Part shown: positions 1 through 16,804 of the stretch, piece by piece | Numbering within the stretch: position 1 is the stretch's first letter | Layout: the number at the start of each line of letters is the position of its first letter | Assembly: GCF_027595985.1 (NCBI RefSeq) | Contig: NC_073308.1 | Location: forward strand, 17,692,005 to 17,756,004 | Length of the DNA stretch: 64,000 nt | DNA from: Sorex araneus | Lineage: Eukaryota; Chordata; Mammalia; Eulipotyphla; Soricidae | Direction: 5' to 3' | Notes under the pieces: generated by a model | The model's input: only the letters and a program-made list of their open reading frames with translations | Told to the model about the DNA's origin: nothing | Databases searched by the model: none | Position numbers and translations under genes: made by a program

Positions 1-810
1 GATATGGAAAAAGGTATGGCAGGACTATAAAAGACATCTAATTTCTAGTAAGAGCTGTTTATTTCAAGAGTACATGCAACAACTGAATAGGGTAAGTTTT
101 CAGTTTATAAATACTCTCAAATTTTTCTTCAAAGTGAAAATCCAGTCCAATATTGAAGTGAACACTTTTTACAAGTTGAGGAGAAATTAAAGCTCAAGTC
201 CCATGCTATTTTTAAGACTTAATTAATATCCATAATAGCAAAACAAACTATAATGTCAATTAAAAACATATAAAAGAGCATAATTTCTAAAACTTTTCAT
301 TTGTAAAAGCACCAGATCTGACTTTGATCCTTTGTAATGAAGCCAGTTCTTTGACAAGTTCCACAACCCCATAAAATGAGAATTACAGTAATACTTACAT
401 TGTACAATGGATAGAGTCTATAAAGGTGCTTTATATGAGTTAGTAAGTGCTACTTAAAGTTAGTTAAGTGCTACTTAAAGTTAGTTGTGTTGCTACCACT
501 AACAGTTTTGGAAATAAAGGCAATCTAACCGAAGGTAACAGATATACTTAACTTCTAATAAATGTGGGTAAATTAACAAGTTCCAGAAGATGGAAGAGAA
601 AGCCATGTGGAGCAGAAATGAAAGAGCTAATAGGTTGGATGAAAAGCATATAAAGCATGATTTGAAACCAAAACAAAACTATTTCTTTGAAAAATAGAAC
701 ATGTATGTTTTAGTAGATTTAATTTGATGAATCAAACACAGAATCACAATTTTCTCTATATCACTATATGAGCAGTGCCAGGAATGAAATATATATATAT
801 ATTTATTATA

Positions 811-1059
811 ACACTGTAGCACTGTCATCTCATTGTTCATCAATTTGCTCGAGCGGGCACCACTAATGTCTCCATTGTGAGACTTGTTGTTACTGTTTTT
901 GGCACACTGAATGACACACGGGTAGCTTGCCAGGCCCTGCTGGGTGGGCGGGATACCCTTGGTACCTTGCTCGGCTCTCAGAGAGGGACGGAGGAATCGA
1001 ACCTGGGTCAGTCGCATGCAAGGCAAATGCCCTACACACTGTGCTATCACTCCAGTCCA
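811..1059 (-). repeat. Tailless tRNA-type SINE (type B)
   Basis: In minus orientation it starts with the tRNA-like head ('tgatagcacag' region, B-box 'ggttcgattcc'). It then has the block containing 'gccaaaaacagtaacaacaag' in family copies and ends in 'cagtgctacagtg' direct repeats instead of poly-A. It is moderately diverged. Confidence 0.85.
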
Positions 1060-1334
1060 TATATTTATTATACATACATTTATTATCGTAACAAATTATT
1101 GATAATTATTTATTAACAAATACCTAATAATAGTAATTAATAATTTTATTATTTGTTATATAAACACATAATATTCGCAGTGCAGGAATCAAACCCAGAG
1201 CCTCTTACAAGGGAATGCTTTGCCAATGACACATATTCCTGACCCCCCAATATATTACTAAAGTCAGCTTATCAAGATGTACCATTTAGTGGGCTATTAG
1301 GTATACCAGTTTTTACACACTAAAAACTAAGTGG

Positions 1335-1520
1335 AGGGGCCGGAGAGATAGGAGAGTGGGTAGGATATTCGCCTTGCATGCAGCTAACCTGGGTCCTAGG
1401 GTTCTATTCCTTGCATCCCATGCGATCCTCTGAGCCCTGCCAGGAGTGATCCCTGAGTGTAGAGCCAGGAGGTAAGCCTTGAGCAATGTCAGGTGTGGCC
1501 CCTAAACAAAACCAAAAAAT
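1335..1520 (+). repeat. Poly-A tRNA-type SINE (type A), diverged
   Basis: Head 'ggggccggagagatag', then 'gccttgcatgcagctaacc', 'gccaggagtgatccctgag' and an A-rich tail, the standard order of the type A family. Confidence 0.8.
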
Positions 1521-2807
1521 TAAGTGGAAATATATTTTTCACCTTGGAGAGGAGTCCATATAGATTGATGGTTGTTGTGTTCCTGAGGAGAAATGGACCA
1601 CCGGGGCACAGTCTAAATACTATTACTAGTGACTGGAACAAGCCACAGTCCCTTTTTCCTGTCTGTATCATGGAAAGAGGTATCTTTGACAATAGGCCTT
1701 TTGTGAACATGTTATGAATTCACATCTGAAAAAAGATACCACTGGGAAATAAGAATTCTACAAGTGTAACATAATATAATTAGCAGTGATCTAGAAACTT
1801 GCATGTTATGAATATATGACCAAGCAGATGGATGAAACAACAGGTATGACTTACATCTGGCTGACATATTTGTTAAGTGTAAACATCCAAGGTGTAAACA
1901 AATGGTATTTGGACAGAAAGCAGGGAAAATGGGCACGGCAAAGGCTTTCTGGTGGATGACTCATAGTTCATTATGACTCACAGAATCTCTTTATCTACTA
2001 TTTTAAAAAAGACAAGTAAAGAGAAAAGTACACTTAGCTCAATTCAGACTTCCCAGAGAGTATAATTCACACATTAGTCAGCTCCCTCCCTCAGCCCCAC
2101 AGAAATGAGCACAAAAGAATGAAAAGGCATAATTCCACATGGACAGAGAAGAGCAAAGGAAGATGTTATCAAATCAATTCTGTCAACAAAACTGTAAGGG
2201 ATGAAAATCCAAAACCGTGAGGGTGGCTGCCCAACCCTGCCCCATGCAGTGGCACGTGCAGAGCAGTCTGCAGTGAGCCCAGGGGTGGGGGGGCAGGGCC
2301 CAGATTCCAGGGGGACGCAAGAACTGGAGACTCCAGACCCCTCTTCCACAAGGGATGGACGAAAGGAATATACAGGAATCCACACAAGGTGGGTCCCCAA
2401 ACACATTCCTCAGCCTTCGTGCCATGTGCTATTTACTTCTACCTTCATCCTGGAAGGTTCAAGGCTTACAGAAAAATTATAAAATTTGAGCTACCTATAT
2501 GTCAGGATACACTACTAAAACCAAAGGAACCACCAGAAGTCTCTACACCCAGTGCTCCTCATCCTCCACTTTGCAACCATAACCATGAGTCAGAGACTCA
2601 AACCCCATCCCTGGGTTACGTGCCATGCTATGTCCAAGTGAAAGCCTCATGGGCAGCAGCAAATATTTAGGGATTTACCCCACACAAAAGATGAACAAGT
2701 CCTGTTGTGGGAAACAAAGCAGCCAATCTGCCTTTTGGTCTTCATGAATCTTAACTGCTATCAGATTAATAAATATTTAAAAGGGTTCATGAAAACACTG
2801 AATAGCT

Positions 2808-2990
2808 GGGGTCCGAGCAATAGTATAGCAGATAAGGGTGTCTGCATATAGTCAATTCAGATTCAATCTGTGGTACCCCATATGGTACTCCCAACCCCTG
2901 CTAGGAGTAATTGCTGAGTGCAGAGCCAGGAACAAGTCAGGAGCATCACTGGGTGTAGCTTCCATACAAAAAATAAACAAAAAATAAACC
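2808..2990 (+). repeat. Diverged type A SINE
   Basis: Recognised from 'gagcaatagtatagcag', 'ccccatatggtac', 'ctaggagtaattgctgagtg' and an A-rich 3' end. Confidence 0.75.
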
Positions 2991-5159
2991 AAACACTGAA
3001 CCACTTAAATAGTGATTTTTAGCAAGAAGGAATGCACTGGCAGTATGAGTGGTGGAAAACACACTAAAAGCAAAAGGTAAATCACCAGTGTATCACCATC
3101 AGCTTATAAAAATTATTAAGCACATGCCATGCACCAAGACTTGAAGTCCTGTCAAATCCAAGAAATGCTGCCTTTTGTCTAGGGTCCAGTGCAAACGTAA
3201 GGGGAGCAAGAGCATTGAATCAGAAGGCTCTCACCAGTGAGACAGCAGATGGAATGCCATTTCAGAGGATGGTGTGATCTTGGACTGTGGGGAAGAGACA
3301 CTTAAAAATATGCGGAAGGTTTTCACTGCAAAAGTATACAACGTCAACTATGCCCTGAAGGGTCTGACTGTAACAGTATGACACAGGGTGGTGGTAAGAT
3401 CAACAGAGGTGTAGAAGGGTGAATATGGCTGAATGTGGGCAGCAGAAAAAAAAGGGGAAATAGGAAACATCCTCATGGGCAATCAGTGAAGTTGGAATGG
3501 AACACACCTGGACTCGAGGATCAAGGCTGTTTCCTTACAATGCAGACTGGAGGGAGGAAAAACAAAAGGCACAGAGATGAGGGGAGACTAACATCCTATC
3601 AAAACAAGGGCGTAATGAGCAAGGGCACACAGACAAAACTAGTGGAAACGGAACCAAAGAACCTCATGTGACAGAAGAGAGAAGCAGGAGTCAGAGGGAA
3701 AAGAGTGAAGGAAGTTTACAAAGACAGGGCACATAGAAATAAAATTTTAGTTGGAGAATGAAAAGGCACTTTCATTCAGAATCAAGACATTTCAGAGAGG
3801 GTGAGTGCCTCTCTGAGCACATATTAGGTCACTTTTCCCTCCCCAGTTCTAAATACTTGAGGACAAAAGTTTGTGCAATGCACTATCTTCCTAGTCCTCT
3901 GTGCCACAGAGACATCACGAGCCTTCCAACATATTTGCCCCAGTGAAGCAAAAAACCAACCAAGAACACAATTCAGCAAGATTGTCAAGTTTCTGAGTCA
4001 TGAGGAACACAGTTATTTATTCACCCAACAAATAACATAAAATACTCCTGTAAAATATTTCTGTGCATTAAAACCACAGAAACATCTGTCAAGGATGGGT
4101 GGAAATGAACTGAACTGAAATCTAAGCAGTAATTATAGTTTTCAGAGAAAATGAAGTATCTTAAGAAATTCCTCAAAATCTATACAAATCCAAAACACTT
4201 CCAAATAGTACACATTCTTAAATAGGACTAAAACGATATCATGACCTGGATTTATAAACCTAGAAGTTCAGAACTGTATACTCTGGAGCAGGATAATGGT
4301 AAACCATCAACAAACAACGATCAGATTAAAACAGGAAGTTCTTAGATGAAAAAGATACATGCTATTAACGGCACGAATTGCCATTTCTTTTGTGCACCTC
4401 CCTCCCCCCGAAAAAAAAAATCACCAAATTTTGACTTTGACCATCCATAGAGTATTAGTTTAAACAGCTGTGATTCAACAAGAGCAATACAATTCTATGG
4501 CCTTTATTGGCTGAAAATGCATATAAATACCTGTTAGCAGGTTATCTTTGACTGAGCAGAAGCCCCCTGTCTAAACGGCAGGAAACACCTCTCTGGTTGG
4601 CATTTGCTAACAGGAGTACTACGAGGGACCCTTTTATTTATAAGCTGCTTTGTGCATTCTTGGTTGTTCTGATTGACCTTCAGCTGGAGGATTTGCAGGT
4701 GACTTCAATACAGAAAAAGCTTGTTAAATATTATTTGGAAGTGTTCTACCCATCATTGATTTTGAACTTTTCTGATATTAGAGATCTGACATATCCAAAG
4801 ACAAATTAGAAAACTGAGTTTTATAGACCATCAGAATGATTCTATTAGCTACATAAAAGGCAGAAAAGCAGAGTTGAAGCTTCTAAGAGAGGAAAATGTT
4901 TGCAGCATAGCTGTTTCCTCAATTTTGATGGAAAAGAGAAAAAGAATGGGGACACTGAAAGGTCAGCCCTATTTTAAAGAGCAACAAGGAAGAAGTCGCT
5001 TACACTCAATGCAAGCAGTTCAACGGGTGCCAATCAGCAGTGCTGATTTCTCCAGAATAGCATTTAGAACACGTTTCAGAGCTTTCCGAGCATACTAAAA
5101 GAAGTTTCTAATGATAAGTGGGATCCTACTAAGTATGCTCTCAAAAAAAAAAAAAAAAA

Positions 5160-5265
5160 GGCAGTTGGAGCCATAGTACAGCAGGTAAGGTGCTGGCCTC
5201 GCGCATGGTGGATCACTGCCTACTATGGTCTAATAACCAAAAGAAAAATAAAATAAATAAACATA
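5160..5265 (+). repeat. Partial type A SINE behind a poly-A run
   Basis: Head-like sequence 'gccatagtacagcaggtaag' follows a run of A, and the body is mostly missing. It may be two fused remnants. Confidence 0.5.
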
Positions 5266-5661
5266 AAAGTAAAATTGAATGTTTTTAAGACGATGCATTA
5301 AGAATTCCATAGATCATTTTTCCAGGGCCCTCCCACTGCAAATCATTCTAAAAGCAAGCCATTTGTATCCAAACACCAAAATGGAAAACAAAAAAGTGCA
5401 AGGTTATTTGATGCATTTCAACAAATGGAAGTCTTTAACAGAAAAATTTGTTTGCCCTAAACACTACTTAAGTAACAGGAAGCAGAAAAGTAGTACAGTA
5501 TTATATTTTAGATCACACATGAAAATTAAATCTAACAGAAAAAAACAAAAACTGACAAATATTTGTCACATGCAAAATTCCTTTTAACTGAAATACATAT
5601 ATATATTTTTTCCAAAGGTATTCATGCATATATTTTGTAAGCAAAGGTGAAAAGCTTAGGT

Positions 5662-6235
5662 CAATGAACATATAGGTACAGATGTCATTTCTACTGTGCA
5701 TTTTTGCATCCTCGGGATATATTCCCAGGAGTGGTATTGCAGCACTGTTCACAATAGCCAAAATCTGAAAACAACAAGTGCCAGAGAACAGATGACTGGT
5801 TACAGAAACTCTGGTATATCTACACAATGGAATACTATGCAGCTGTTAGGAGAGATGAGAGAGTCATGAAATTTGCTTATAAATGGATAGACATGAGAGT
5901 ATCATGCTAAGTGAAATGAGTCAGAAAGAGAGGGACACACATAGAAGGACTGCACTCATTTGTGAAGTACAGAATAACATAACATGAGGCTGACACCCAA
6001 GGACAGTAGATACAAGGGCCAGGAGGATTGCCCCATAGTTGGAGGATCGCCAATTCAAACAGCAAAATGGGGGAGGGGGAGCGAGTATAAGACCTACAGA
6101 AATTGTCATCATAGTAGAACAAAATATGATAGCAATTTTAAAGAAGAGAGTTAGAGGGTTAATAAGGAGTGCAGGCAAGGAAATTGAGAGCATTATGAAA
6201 GCAAGAAAGTTGACCAGAAATGGATGATGGTAAAG
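5662..6235 (+). mobile_element. 5'-inverted L1 3' fragment
   Basis: Bases 5662-5740 are L1 ORF2 sequence in antisense. From about 5736 the same element continues in sense ('attgcagcactgttcacaatagcc', then codons for the ORF2 C-terminus such as MEYYAA-like and EMSQKER-like sequence). The two parts abut in L1 coordinates and share the 5-bp junction 'attgc'. This is the pattern of twin-priming inversion. The 3' boundary is uncertain because the 3' UTR is diverged. Confidence 0.7.
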
Positions 6236-7780
6236 ATCAAGGAGAAGACAGCATAAACTATCAGGGGAATTACGGAGAATAATTTAATGGAGGATATGGT
6301 TCCAGTGATTCATTCAATGGAAGGAGTAAAATGTTCTGACTCTCATTTTTATCATGCCATAGACCTTGACCAATTTCACCATTCAAGCAAAGATGATGCA
6401 AGTATTGGAGGGGGATAGAGAGGGGAGCACACTTCCAACGTTTTACAAGTAGGGAGGATGACTGTTTTATAAAGGGACTTTACTTTTATGTGTTAGCAAC
6501 ATGAACACAGAATGTAGAAACTACACAGGTTTATCCAAGGGGATAAACTGTTTAACTGTTTTATCCAAGGGGAAAAAAAAGTCATGTTTAAGTTGTAAAG
6601 GCAAACCTACACGATAGGGGCGTTAATAGGTTTAAATGTACTAAAGGCAAACAGTTAGCATCACTCTAGGTGTTCACAACTACACTCTTTTACCAAGTTC
6701 TAGATTTCTGAACCACCACAAACCTAAATGACAGTATGCTAAATCAAGACAATTCGAGATCTAAATTAAGAGGGAAAAAAAGGACAAAGCACAATCTACC
6801 AAATTTGTAATAGTCATTCCTAAATGACTAAATATGGAAAACAATAAGACTTCAAATCCATGTCGAGCGACTCAATCACTGTATATCTGCACTATTATAA
6901 CTTGTATCTATCTGTTCCACTTTTAAGAAAGCACATTATAGTAAAACCAAATAATATTATTATTATATTGTTTTAACAAAATAATAAAATATATTAGGCT
7001 AGCATTTCCAAATATTGATTTTGGATATTAAATTCTACATGAAATATAAACTTGTGAATGATGATTCCAAAATAATTAGTCACTATTAAAATATCTTTGG
7101 TAATAGAGATATTTATTAAAATATTAAGCAGTGCTAGTGCTTTTATGACATAAAATCCACTTTATCTCAAAGTAAGTTCAATAAAAAAATCAGTTTTAGC
7201 ATAAAATCTGAATCTCAAGTTGGTTCTAAGAGAAAAACTAGATTATTTATGTAGTAATAGATTAGAATATAAATATTTAGGATATATCTGATATATTCTA
7301 AGTGATATATTTTATTCTATATATATTATAAATGATATAATTTTTATTCTGCATTGTAGAAAAATACTTAAATGATACAAACAAAAGTCACTTCATAGAT
7401 GCCAAAATTAGCACTTAGTTACTGAATCCATTGAAGATAATATTTATTATCTGGTTAGCACATAGTCAAATTATAGGTGATGAATGACATAGACTGTGTT
7501 TTTAAAAATCATGTTAGGTTTTTTATAGAATGTGAAACTTCTTTATTTAGCCCCATCTTGAAAAAAATGTCTATTCAGTACCCGTCTCTAAACCAAGTTC
7601 ATTTTACATGGTTCTTCTGTAGGAAAATCTGCTGTAAATCAAATTATCTATTCCTGCTCTGGCATCCTGAGAAACAATACAACAAAGGTTGAACACAGAA
7701 AGTAAATTATTATAGTATCATTACCATTACCAATATGCTACTCATAAAATCTTGGTCTTATATCACTTCATAGAAGAAAT

Positions 7781-7792
7781 AACACACAATAT

Positions 7793-7838
<46 letters not shown>

Positions 7839-8020
7839 TTTTGGGTCACACCCGGCGATGCACAGGAGTCACTCCTGGCTCATGCACTCAGGAATCACCC
7901 CTGGCGGTGCTCAGGGGACCATATGGGATGCTGGGATTCGAACCCGGGTCGGCCGCGTGCAAGGCAAACGCCCTACCCGCTGTGCTATCGCTCCAGCCCC
8001 AACACACAATATTCTTTTTT
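7781..8020 (-). repeat. Young type A SINE with 20-bp target-site duplication
   Basis: The element (about 7801-8000, minus) has a long poly-T/A tail and a near-consensus body and head ('gctggagcgatagcacagcg' on the minus strand). It is flanked by 'aacacacaatattctttttt' at 7781-7800 and 8001-8020, so the insertion is recent. Confidence 0.95.
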
Positions 8021-8424
8021 AGAATATACTGATTTCATATTCTGAAGAGGGAGGTGTAAATTATGTTCAGAGCTGCTGTATTGTTGAAGATAAATGGTTT
8101 GTTTACATGTATGGCATGACCACTGGGTTATGGGCTGATGTTCACATTTTCTCAGATATTTAAATTTTAAATATCGGGGGAAAAAAACCCTAATTAATCC
8201 AATTCATGTGCTTTGACAAAACAAACCATCATTCCACCACCTCTACCACCCATCTCTACTACCACCATCACTGGAACAGTCATGTCTAATCATTAAAGAA
8301 AATAGAACCAGATAGCTATGAAACTTTTAGGCTCATGGCTATAATACTATGTGCAATTTCTTATCTAATACTGATACTGGATTTCAAGTATTTTGACCAA
8401 CTACTTCTTGATCTTTCAATTTAG

Positions 8425-8560
8425 GAGGCCAGAGAGACAGTTTAAAAAGACTTTGAGTACATGCTTTGCATGTGGAAGGCCCAGGTTCGATCCCCAGTAC
8501 TTCATGGTTCCTTAAGCCAGGAGTGCCTCTGAGCACTGTTGGCCGTGCCTCTTCCCTCCC
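8425..8560 (+). repeat. Degraded type A SINE
   Basis: Contains 'catgctttgcatgtgg', 'caggttcgatccccag' and 'gccaggagtgcctctgagc'. The 3' part is lost. Confidence 0.65.
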
Positions 8561-9447
8561 CCACACCTTACAAAAGGGGAGGGTGCAAATAAGTGAATGT
8601 AACAACTGGTGAAAGATAATCAGTTGAAGAAAAAAAATTTTTTTAACTCTGAATTATAGAAACATTGATTAATTAGGAAATCATGGGGTAAGTTACCCTC
8701 ATTAACTGAAAGGCTGGTTTAAGTCAGGCTCATCAGATTTCCTCAGTAAGCACTGTCACCAAACTGATTCTGGCATCATGAGTCTGAGCATCATTATGGT
8801 GAACTGTACTTGATGCATAAATTCTAGGCAAGTCAGGCTGAATGTCCTGGGTAATATCCCGGGGAATTATTTATCCTTTGCTTTAAGATTCCAAAGAGAT
8901 GACTGGGAGAGACTGGTTAGCTGGGCTCCCACAAACTAATGTTTAGTCTAATGGAAGAAGCAGAAGTGGGGAGCCAGGATACGGCTGGAATGGCAGCACA
9001 AATGCCTCACAGGAGTGAGGTCCAGACTCCATCCTGAGCGCTGTGGTCCCTAAGTCCCACCCAACAGCAAGAACAAGTTCCTTAATAGGTCTGCCTTTAA
9101 TTCCTCCCACAGGATTCGGTTTATACTTCTCCATATACAACTTCTCCATGTACATGATTATTTTTAGAAACCAAGGGCTTTTATTATAAATGAATCACTT
9201 AAAGACTGGTGGGTGGGTAGGTGAGGGGTGGGCAAGGAACATGGCATGTTAGGTACCAGTGTTTACTTCAAACAACTTCCCAGTTTTCTAATCAACTTTT
9301 GGGATTTAGTTCAAGGGATGTCAACTTAAACTCATTTGAAATAATTCTTAACAGGCTATACTAGAAATAAGGACCAGCTCAAAGGTAAGTGAAATAAAAG
9401 AGAAACATGTAGACTAATATACAGCACTTAAGTATTTAATAAAAGGC

Positions 9448-9605
9448 AATTTTAGGTACTGTAGAGTTTGCTTTGCACGTTTCCTGGCTCGATCCCCAAC
9501 ATCCTATATGGTCATACCCTGAGACCCAACAGGAGTGATCCTGTCGGATCTCAGAGCCAGGAATAAGCCTTGAGCACCTTCGGGTGTTTTCCCGCTTCTG
9601 AAACA
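9448..9605 (+). repeat. Degraded type A SINE
   Basis: Shows 'ggctcgatccccaacatcc', 'aggagtgatcc' and 'gagccaggaataagcc'. It lies just upstream of a second copy in the same orientation. Confidence 0.7.
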
Positions 9606-9614
9606 GACAATTTT

Positions 9615-9790
9615 ATAGGCAGCTATAATACAGTGCATAGGGTACTTGCCTTGCACGTGGTCAACCTGGGTTCCATGACTGGCATCACATATGGTTCCCT
9701 AAGCCCTACCAGGAGTGACCCTGAGCACAGATGCAGAGGGGAATTAAGCCCTGAGCACTGGGTGTATCCCAGAAACAAAAATAATAATTC
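9615..9790 (+). repeat. Type A SINE, second of a same-strand pair
   Basis: Shows 'acttgccttgcacgtgg', 'caacctgggttccatgac', 'accaggagtgaccctgagc' and an A-rich tail. Confidence 0.75.
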
Positions 9791-10359
9791 TATATACAAT
9801 ATTAACAGGAAATTTCTGAAGTCTAAGTATGGCCCGTAGCTCATGAGACAAGTGTTCTCTAAATGAACAACTGGGCTTGACATATCTAACTGTAAGAGTA
9901 ACTGCCGCTGCTGTCACAGATGCTATGTGCTGTGTTTTCTGCAGGGCCCAGTATCTGCACAGATCTGATTTGATCCTAACCAGACTTCATTCAAGTAGAT
10001 GTTACCTTCACTGAACAGAAAGAGAAAATAAGCTTCAACTTGTGATGAGTCTAAAACAAAGAAACAGATTCACAAAACTGCTGGCCTGAAAGCCTGCTCA
10101 CTCCCTACAAAGTACTCTGCTCTATATGAACTAAGTAAGTTGGCTCACATCGTCCTTTTTCAAAGTTGGCACCTGCCACTGGCTTCTTTTCTTACATGAG
10201 TCTGTAGTCCCAAAGCCCGACCTACAGAGGTGAATTTGCTGCTATGACATGTGCAGCGCAGCTGAGATCACTAAGGTCATGCTCCGCCTTCCTCTTTCAG
10301 CTTGCACCTTGGCAACAGGGGCCCGTGTGTAGTGGTATTTTGAGTGGAACATATTTCAC

Positions 10360-10360
10360 A

Positions 10361-10394
<34 letters not shown>
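10360..10394. repeat. TG dinucleotide microsatellite
   Basis: Uninterrupted (TG)n run. Confidence 0.95.
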
Positions 10395-10396
<2 letters not shown>

Positions 10397-13326
10397 GCAG
10401 AAGAGTTCTAATGGAGAAAATACAAGTGTTAGCTTTGTTGAGGCATGGGGAAGCAAGTTAATGGCCATAAGTTCGATGTAAATCAACCTGCTACATGAAA
10501 TATGGTGACCTTCCTCGGAAACTTAGCGAAGCCAGGTTCTCTCTCCACCGTCTGTGGGAAGGGCTGGGATGAGAGGCCCCTGAAGCCAGTGTTCTTTCTC
10601 TTGGAGCAGAGGCTTACAACACAATCAGGCTTCATGCTAACCTGCTTCATACGATCAGTTACAGAAGATAATATGCCAACAGTGATAATGGACAAGCAAT
10701 TGATTTGAAAACTTTCACTCCCCAGGAGCCATACGCATGGATATTTGAGTGAGAAGTTCCGGTGATCCTTCCCCTTCAAAGAGCATTATCTGCTGCCACC
10801 ACTCATTGCTCAAGAAAAAGAAGCCCTGTGTCCCAATTCTCTTTAATGACTTGGAGCATCATGTTTTGGGACTTGGCCCAGAAAATTAATCTCTTTCCAA
10901 AACAGTCTTTCACCAGTGAAAGTCTAAATTTCATTTCTTATTACTGAAAGTCAAGGACCACTGTTTAACAAAGAGCTTGCTTACTTCCAGCTCTTGTTGT
11001 ACTTATAATTAAAGCTGCCCCAGTCAGGACTATTTCAATAAAAGAGGAGGAAAGCTGACTGGTTTTGTAATTTTTTTGAGATTTGTGACTTTTATAAATG
11101 AGACTGTTACAGATACTACAGGCAGTGTGAAAAAGAACGACAAAGTGAGCACAGACATTCAAAAATATCAGTATGAATCGTAACTCTTACCTTTCTTGCT
11201 GAAGCCAAACATTTTATTGGACATTAAAAATTATTACAGTATTTGAAACTCCAAACAAGGACAATTCAGGATGGAAAGAATAGAAACCTGAAGGAGTCCA
11301 ATGTCTTCAGTACAATTTTTGAATAAAAAACAAAACAAACAAACAAAAATCAACAAAGAAAAAAACCTGAACACCAGAAAAACAGTTTATAGCCTAACAC
11401 ACTAGTTTCATGATGCATACATACATATGTACATATGTATGTGTGTGTGTATGTTTACTTATATATCCAAAGTATATGTCCATCATGTGACACTTAATCA
11501 CTGTTCTACAACTTAGGCAGGGAAGCAGCTTTTACTATGGTAAAGCCATGTGTCATCAATACCATGAAGACAGTCTATCAGTTGTAATAGCTTCTATAAA
11601 ATACCACAGTAAGATTGCAATCGGGCTAGAAAATGGGCTACAAATCCCAGCTATGTTCAAGCAGGCAGTGAACCAAAAATAAAAATAGGTAAAATGGAAC
11701 CATGAACTAGACAGTGCTCATCTAGATTCATGACCAATGAGACAAAGTTCACAGGCCAAGGCTTCAAAGTGATTCTTTCAGATCTAAAAGACAATCACAC
11801 AAAAGAGAAAAGCATCTTTGTGATTTAGGTAAAAAAAAATTCATAAACTTTCACTCCAAAGGACATAGCATTAAAAAATCATAAATCACCAAATACCACA
11901 TATTACCACTAAAATGGTATTTTAAATATGCAAAGGTAAAGAGATTAAAAGTTGTACTTTCTCACTTTTTATCTGTCCAGTTCAGATAAACAATCTGAAG
12001 CTGTCACGTAGTCCTGATAAATCATTTGCTAAAATCTTTCAGTGTTTAATCACTTTACATCATGGTCAACTCTTAAGTTTCTTTTCCAACCACCATATTT
12101 AAGTTAGCCATTAGATACTGAATTAATCATTATTCCATATAACAACATAAAAATACATGTATTCAATCACATTTCATCAATTATTAGAATGTAACAGAAT
12201 CATCAATCATTGTAATATAACCACTTTGAAGAACTTAAATGGCCCAAAGTAATGTCTACTATTCCATTAACAGATATGTTCTATTTCTCCTCTATGTAGT
12301 AAAAATGTGCTCATGCCAGTATTTTCATCCTCACATGTGCCTGTTATGGGGTTTCCAACTCCAGGCCTGTACAAGCAGCTCTCGCTTTTAAATATGATGG
12401 TATAATTCAGAGCGAAGCAGCATTTGTTGAAATACCAGCTTTCATATGATTCCAATAAACAGTGAGCCCAAATGATTTCTTTGATTGGTTTCAGGGATCA
12501 GACAAAGCAGACTTCAAAGGTCACGGCAAATATTTCTACTAGCACAGACAAGTCATCACTGTGGCTAGTTGATACTAGGATGGGTGTGCAGTACAGTGAA
12601 TACTCTGTGATAAAATACAATGAGTTCACGATACAGAGCAATGATCTCAGTGAAAAGCAAAGTGAACATGATACAAGCTCTAACAGAAACGAGCAACCCT
12701 ATCTGTTACTCATCGTAGCCCTTGTTTTAAATACCCTGAAATTTCAAATGCAAATTTTTAAGTAATGCTGATCATATAAGAGTTCTCTAAAAATGAACCA
12801 TCAAGATCAATGTATCATGTGTTTTTTATTTATAAACAGCCAAAGATGTAAAAATTTGCTCTAAGCAGTCACAATATAAACATTAAGCAATACTTATATG
12901 AGATCTGGACGTTTTAAACTTTCTAGTTTTTGTTAGCATTTTGGCAAAGCAAGTGGTACATAAATGGATTCAATGCAAAAATATCACGAAAGAGAAAAAT
13001 ATTTAAAATTTACAATACTTTCTGCCCCTCCCACCCCCGGGCCAACTTAGATACCTAGAAAGGCTCCCCAATCAGGTCTCACTTCTGGCTAAAGGAAGAA
13101 TACCAGTCCTCCAGCAAAAACAGCCCCGTCTTTGCATCAAAGAGGCTCTCACTTCAATGAAATTCCTCCAAGGGGAGAGGACAGGAGCCAGGTCCCTCGC
13201 ATGGTATTCCCCAGATGTTGAAAACGTAACTAATTTATTAGCATTAGAAGATTTGGTTTATAGGGGAATTTCACTGGTCCAGTCTGCAGCCTACAAAAAA
13301 ATGGATCATTTTTAAGTATAACATTA

Positions 13327-16000
<2,674 letters not shown>

Positions 16001-16557
16001 TCAAGAGAGTTGATCTCTCAGTCATAGAACACTCAAGCATCAGGACACTCAGAGATGGAACTTAAGTGTGACAAGGATCAGAAAGGAGATACAATTATTT
16101 TTTTCAACCATACTGCAGAGACTCTGGTTCTATTAACTAGAATTATTTGGGCTGCAAAAAACTATAGGGACCTGCCAGGAAGACAGACATAACAGCAGCA
16201 AGATGCACCCAAGGGTGGCACCATGACATGTTTTTCCCAGGGGTTCCCTGTATTAGGCACCAGCATCCTATTCCAGAAATGAAGGACAGACCCGGGGGGG
16301 GGGGGAGCTGGCAGGAAATGACTTTCATAACCATACCTGCTAATGTCCCAGAAAGCACGTTTCTTAAACAATTGCGACTTTGACGAGAAAGGTAAGCTTA
16401 CGGGGGATGGAGTGGAGTGAAGATACATTTCCTCCAAGTTTAGGGATCAGTAAGTTAAAAACGTACAACTGATGAGGGGGTAGCCAAAACTGGGCTCTCA
16501 TATTTTCACAAAAGTTTTAAAGCACAATAGAATCCACTTTAAGACACAAATGTGTGC

Positions 16558-16804
16558 TGACACTGTCACTGTCACCCCGTTGCTCATCAATTTGCATGAG
16601 TAGGCACCAGTAATGTCTCCACTGTGAGACTCGTTGTTACTGTTTTTGGCATATCGAATGCGCCACGGGGAGCTTGCCAGGCTCTGCCATGAGGGCAGGA
16701 TACTCTCGGTAGCTTGCCAGGCTCTCTGAGAGAGACGGAGGAATCAAACCTGGGTCACCTGCGTGCAAGGCAAATGCCCTACTGGCAGTGCTATCACTCC
16801 AGCC
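16558..16804 (-). repeat. Tailless type B SINE with 13-bp target-site duplication
   Basis: Complete in minus orientation and flanked by 'cacaaatgtgtgc' at 16545-16557 and 16805-16817. It has no poly-A tail; the 3' end is 'agtgacagtgtc'. Confidence 0.9.

Noticed and set aside
7841..8022. SINE heads as possible tRNA genes
   Set aside because: A- and B-box-like sequences are present, but the copies are full SINEs with bodies, tails and target duplications. No standalone cloverleaf with an anticodon arm was found.
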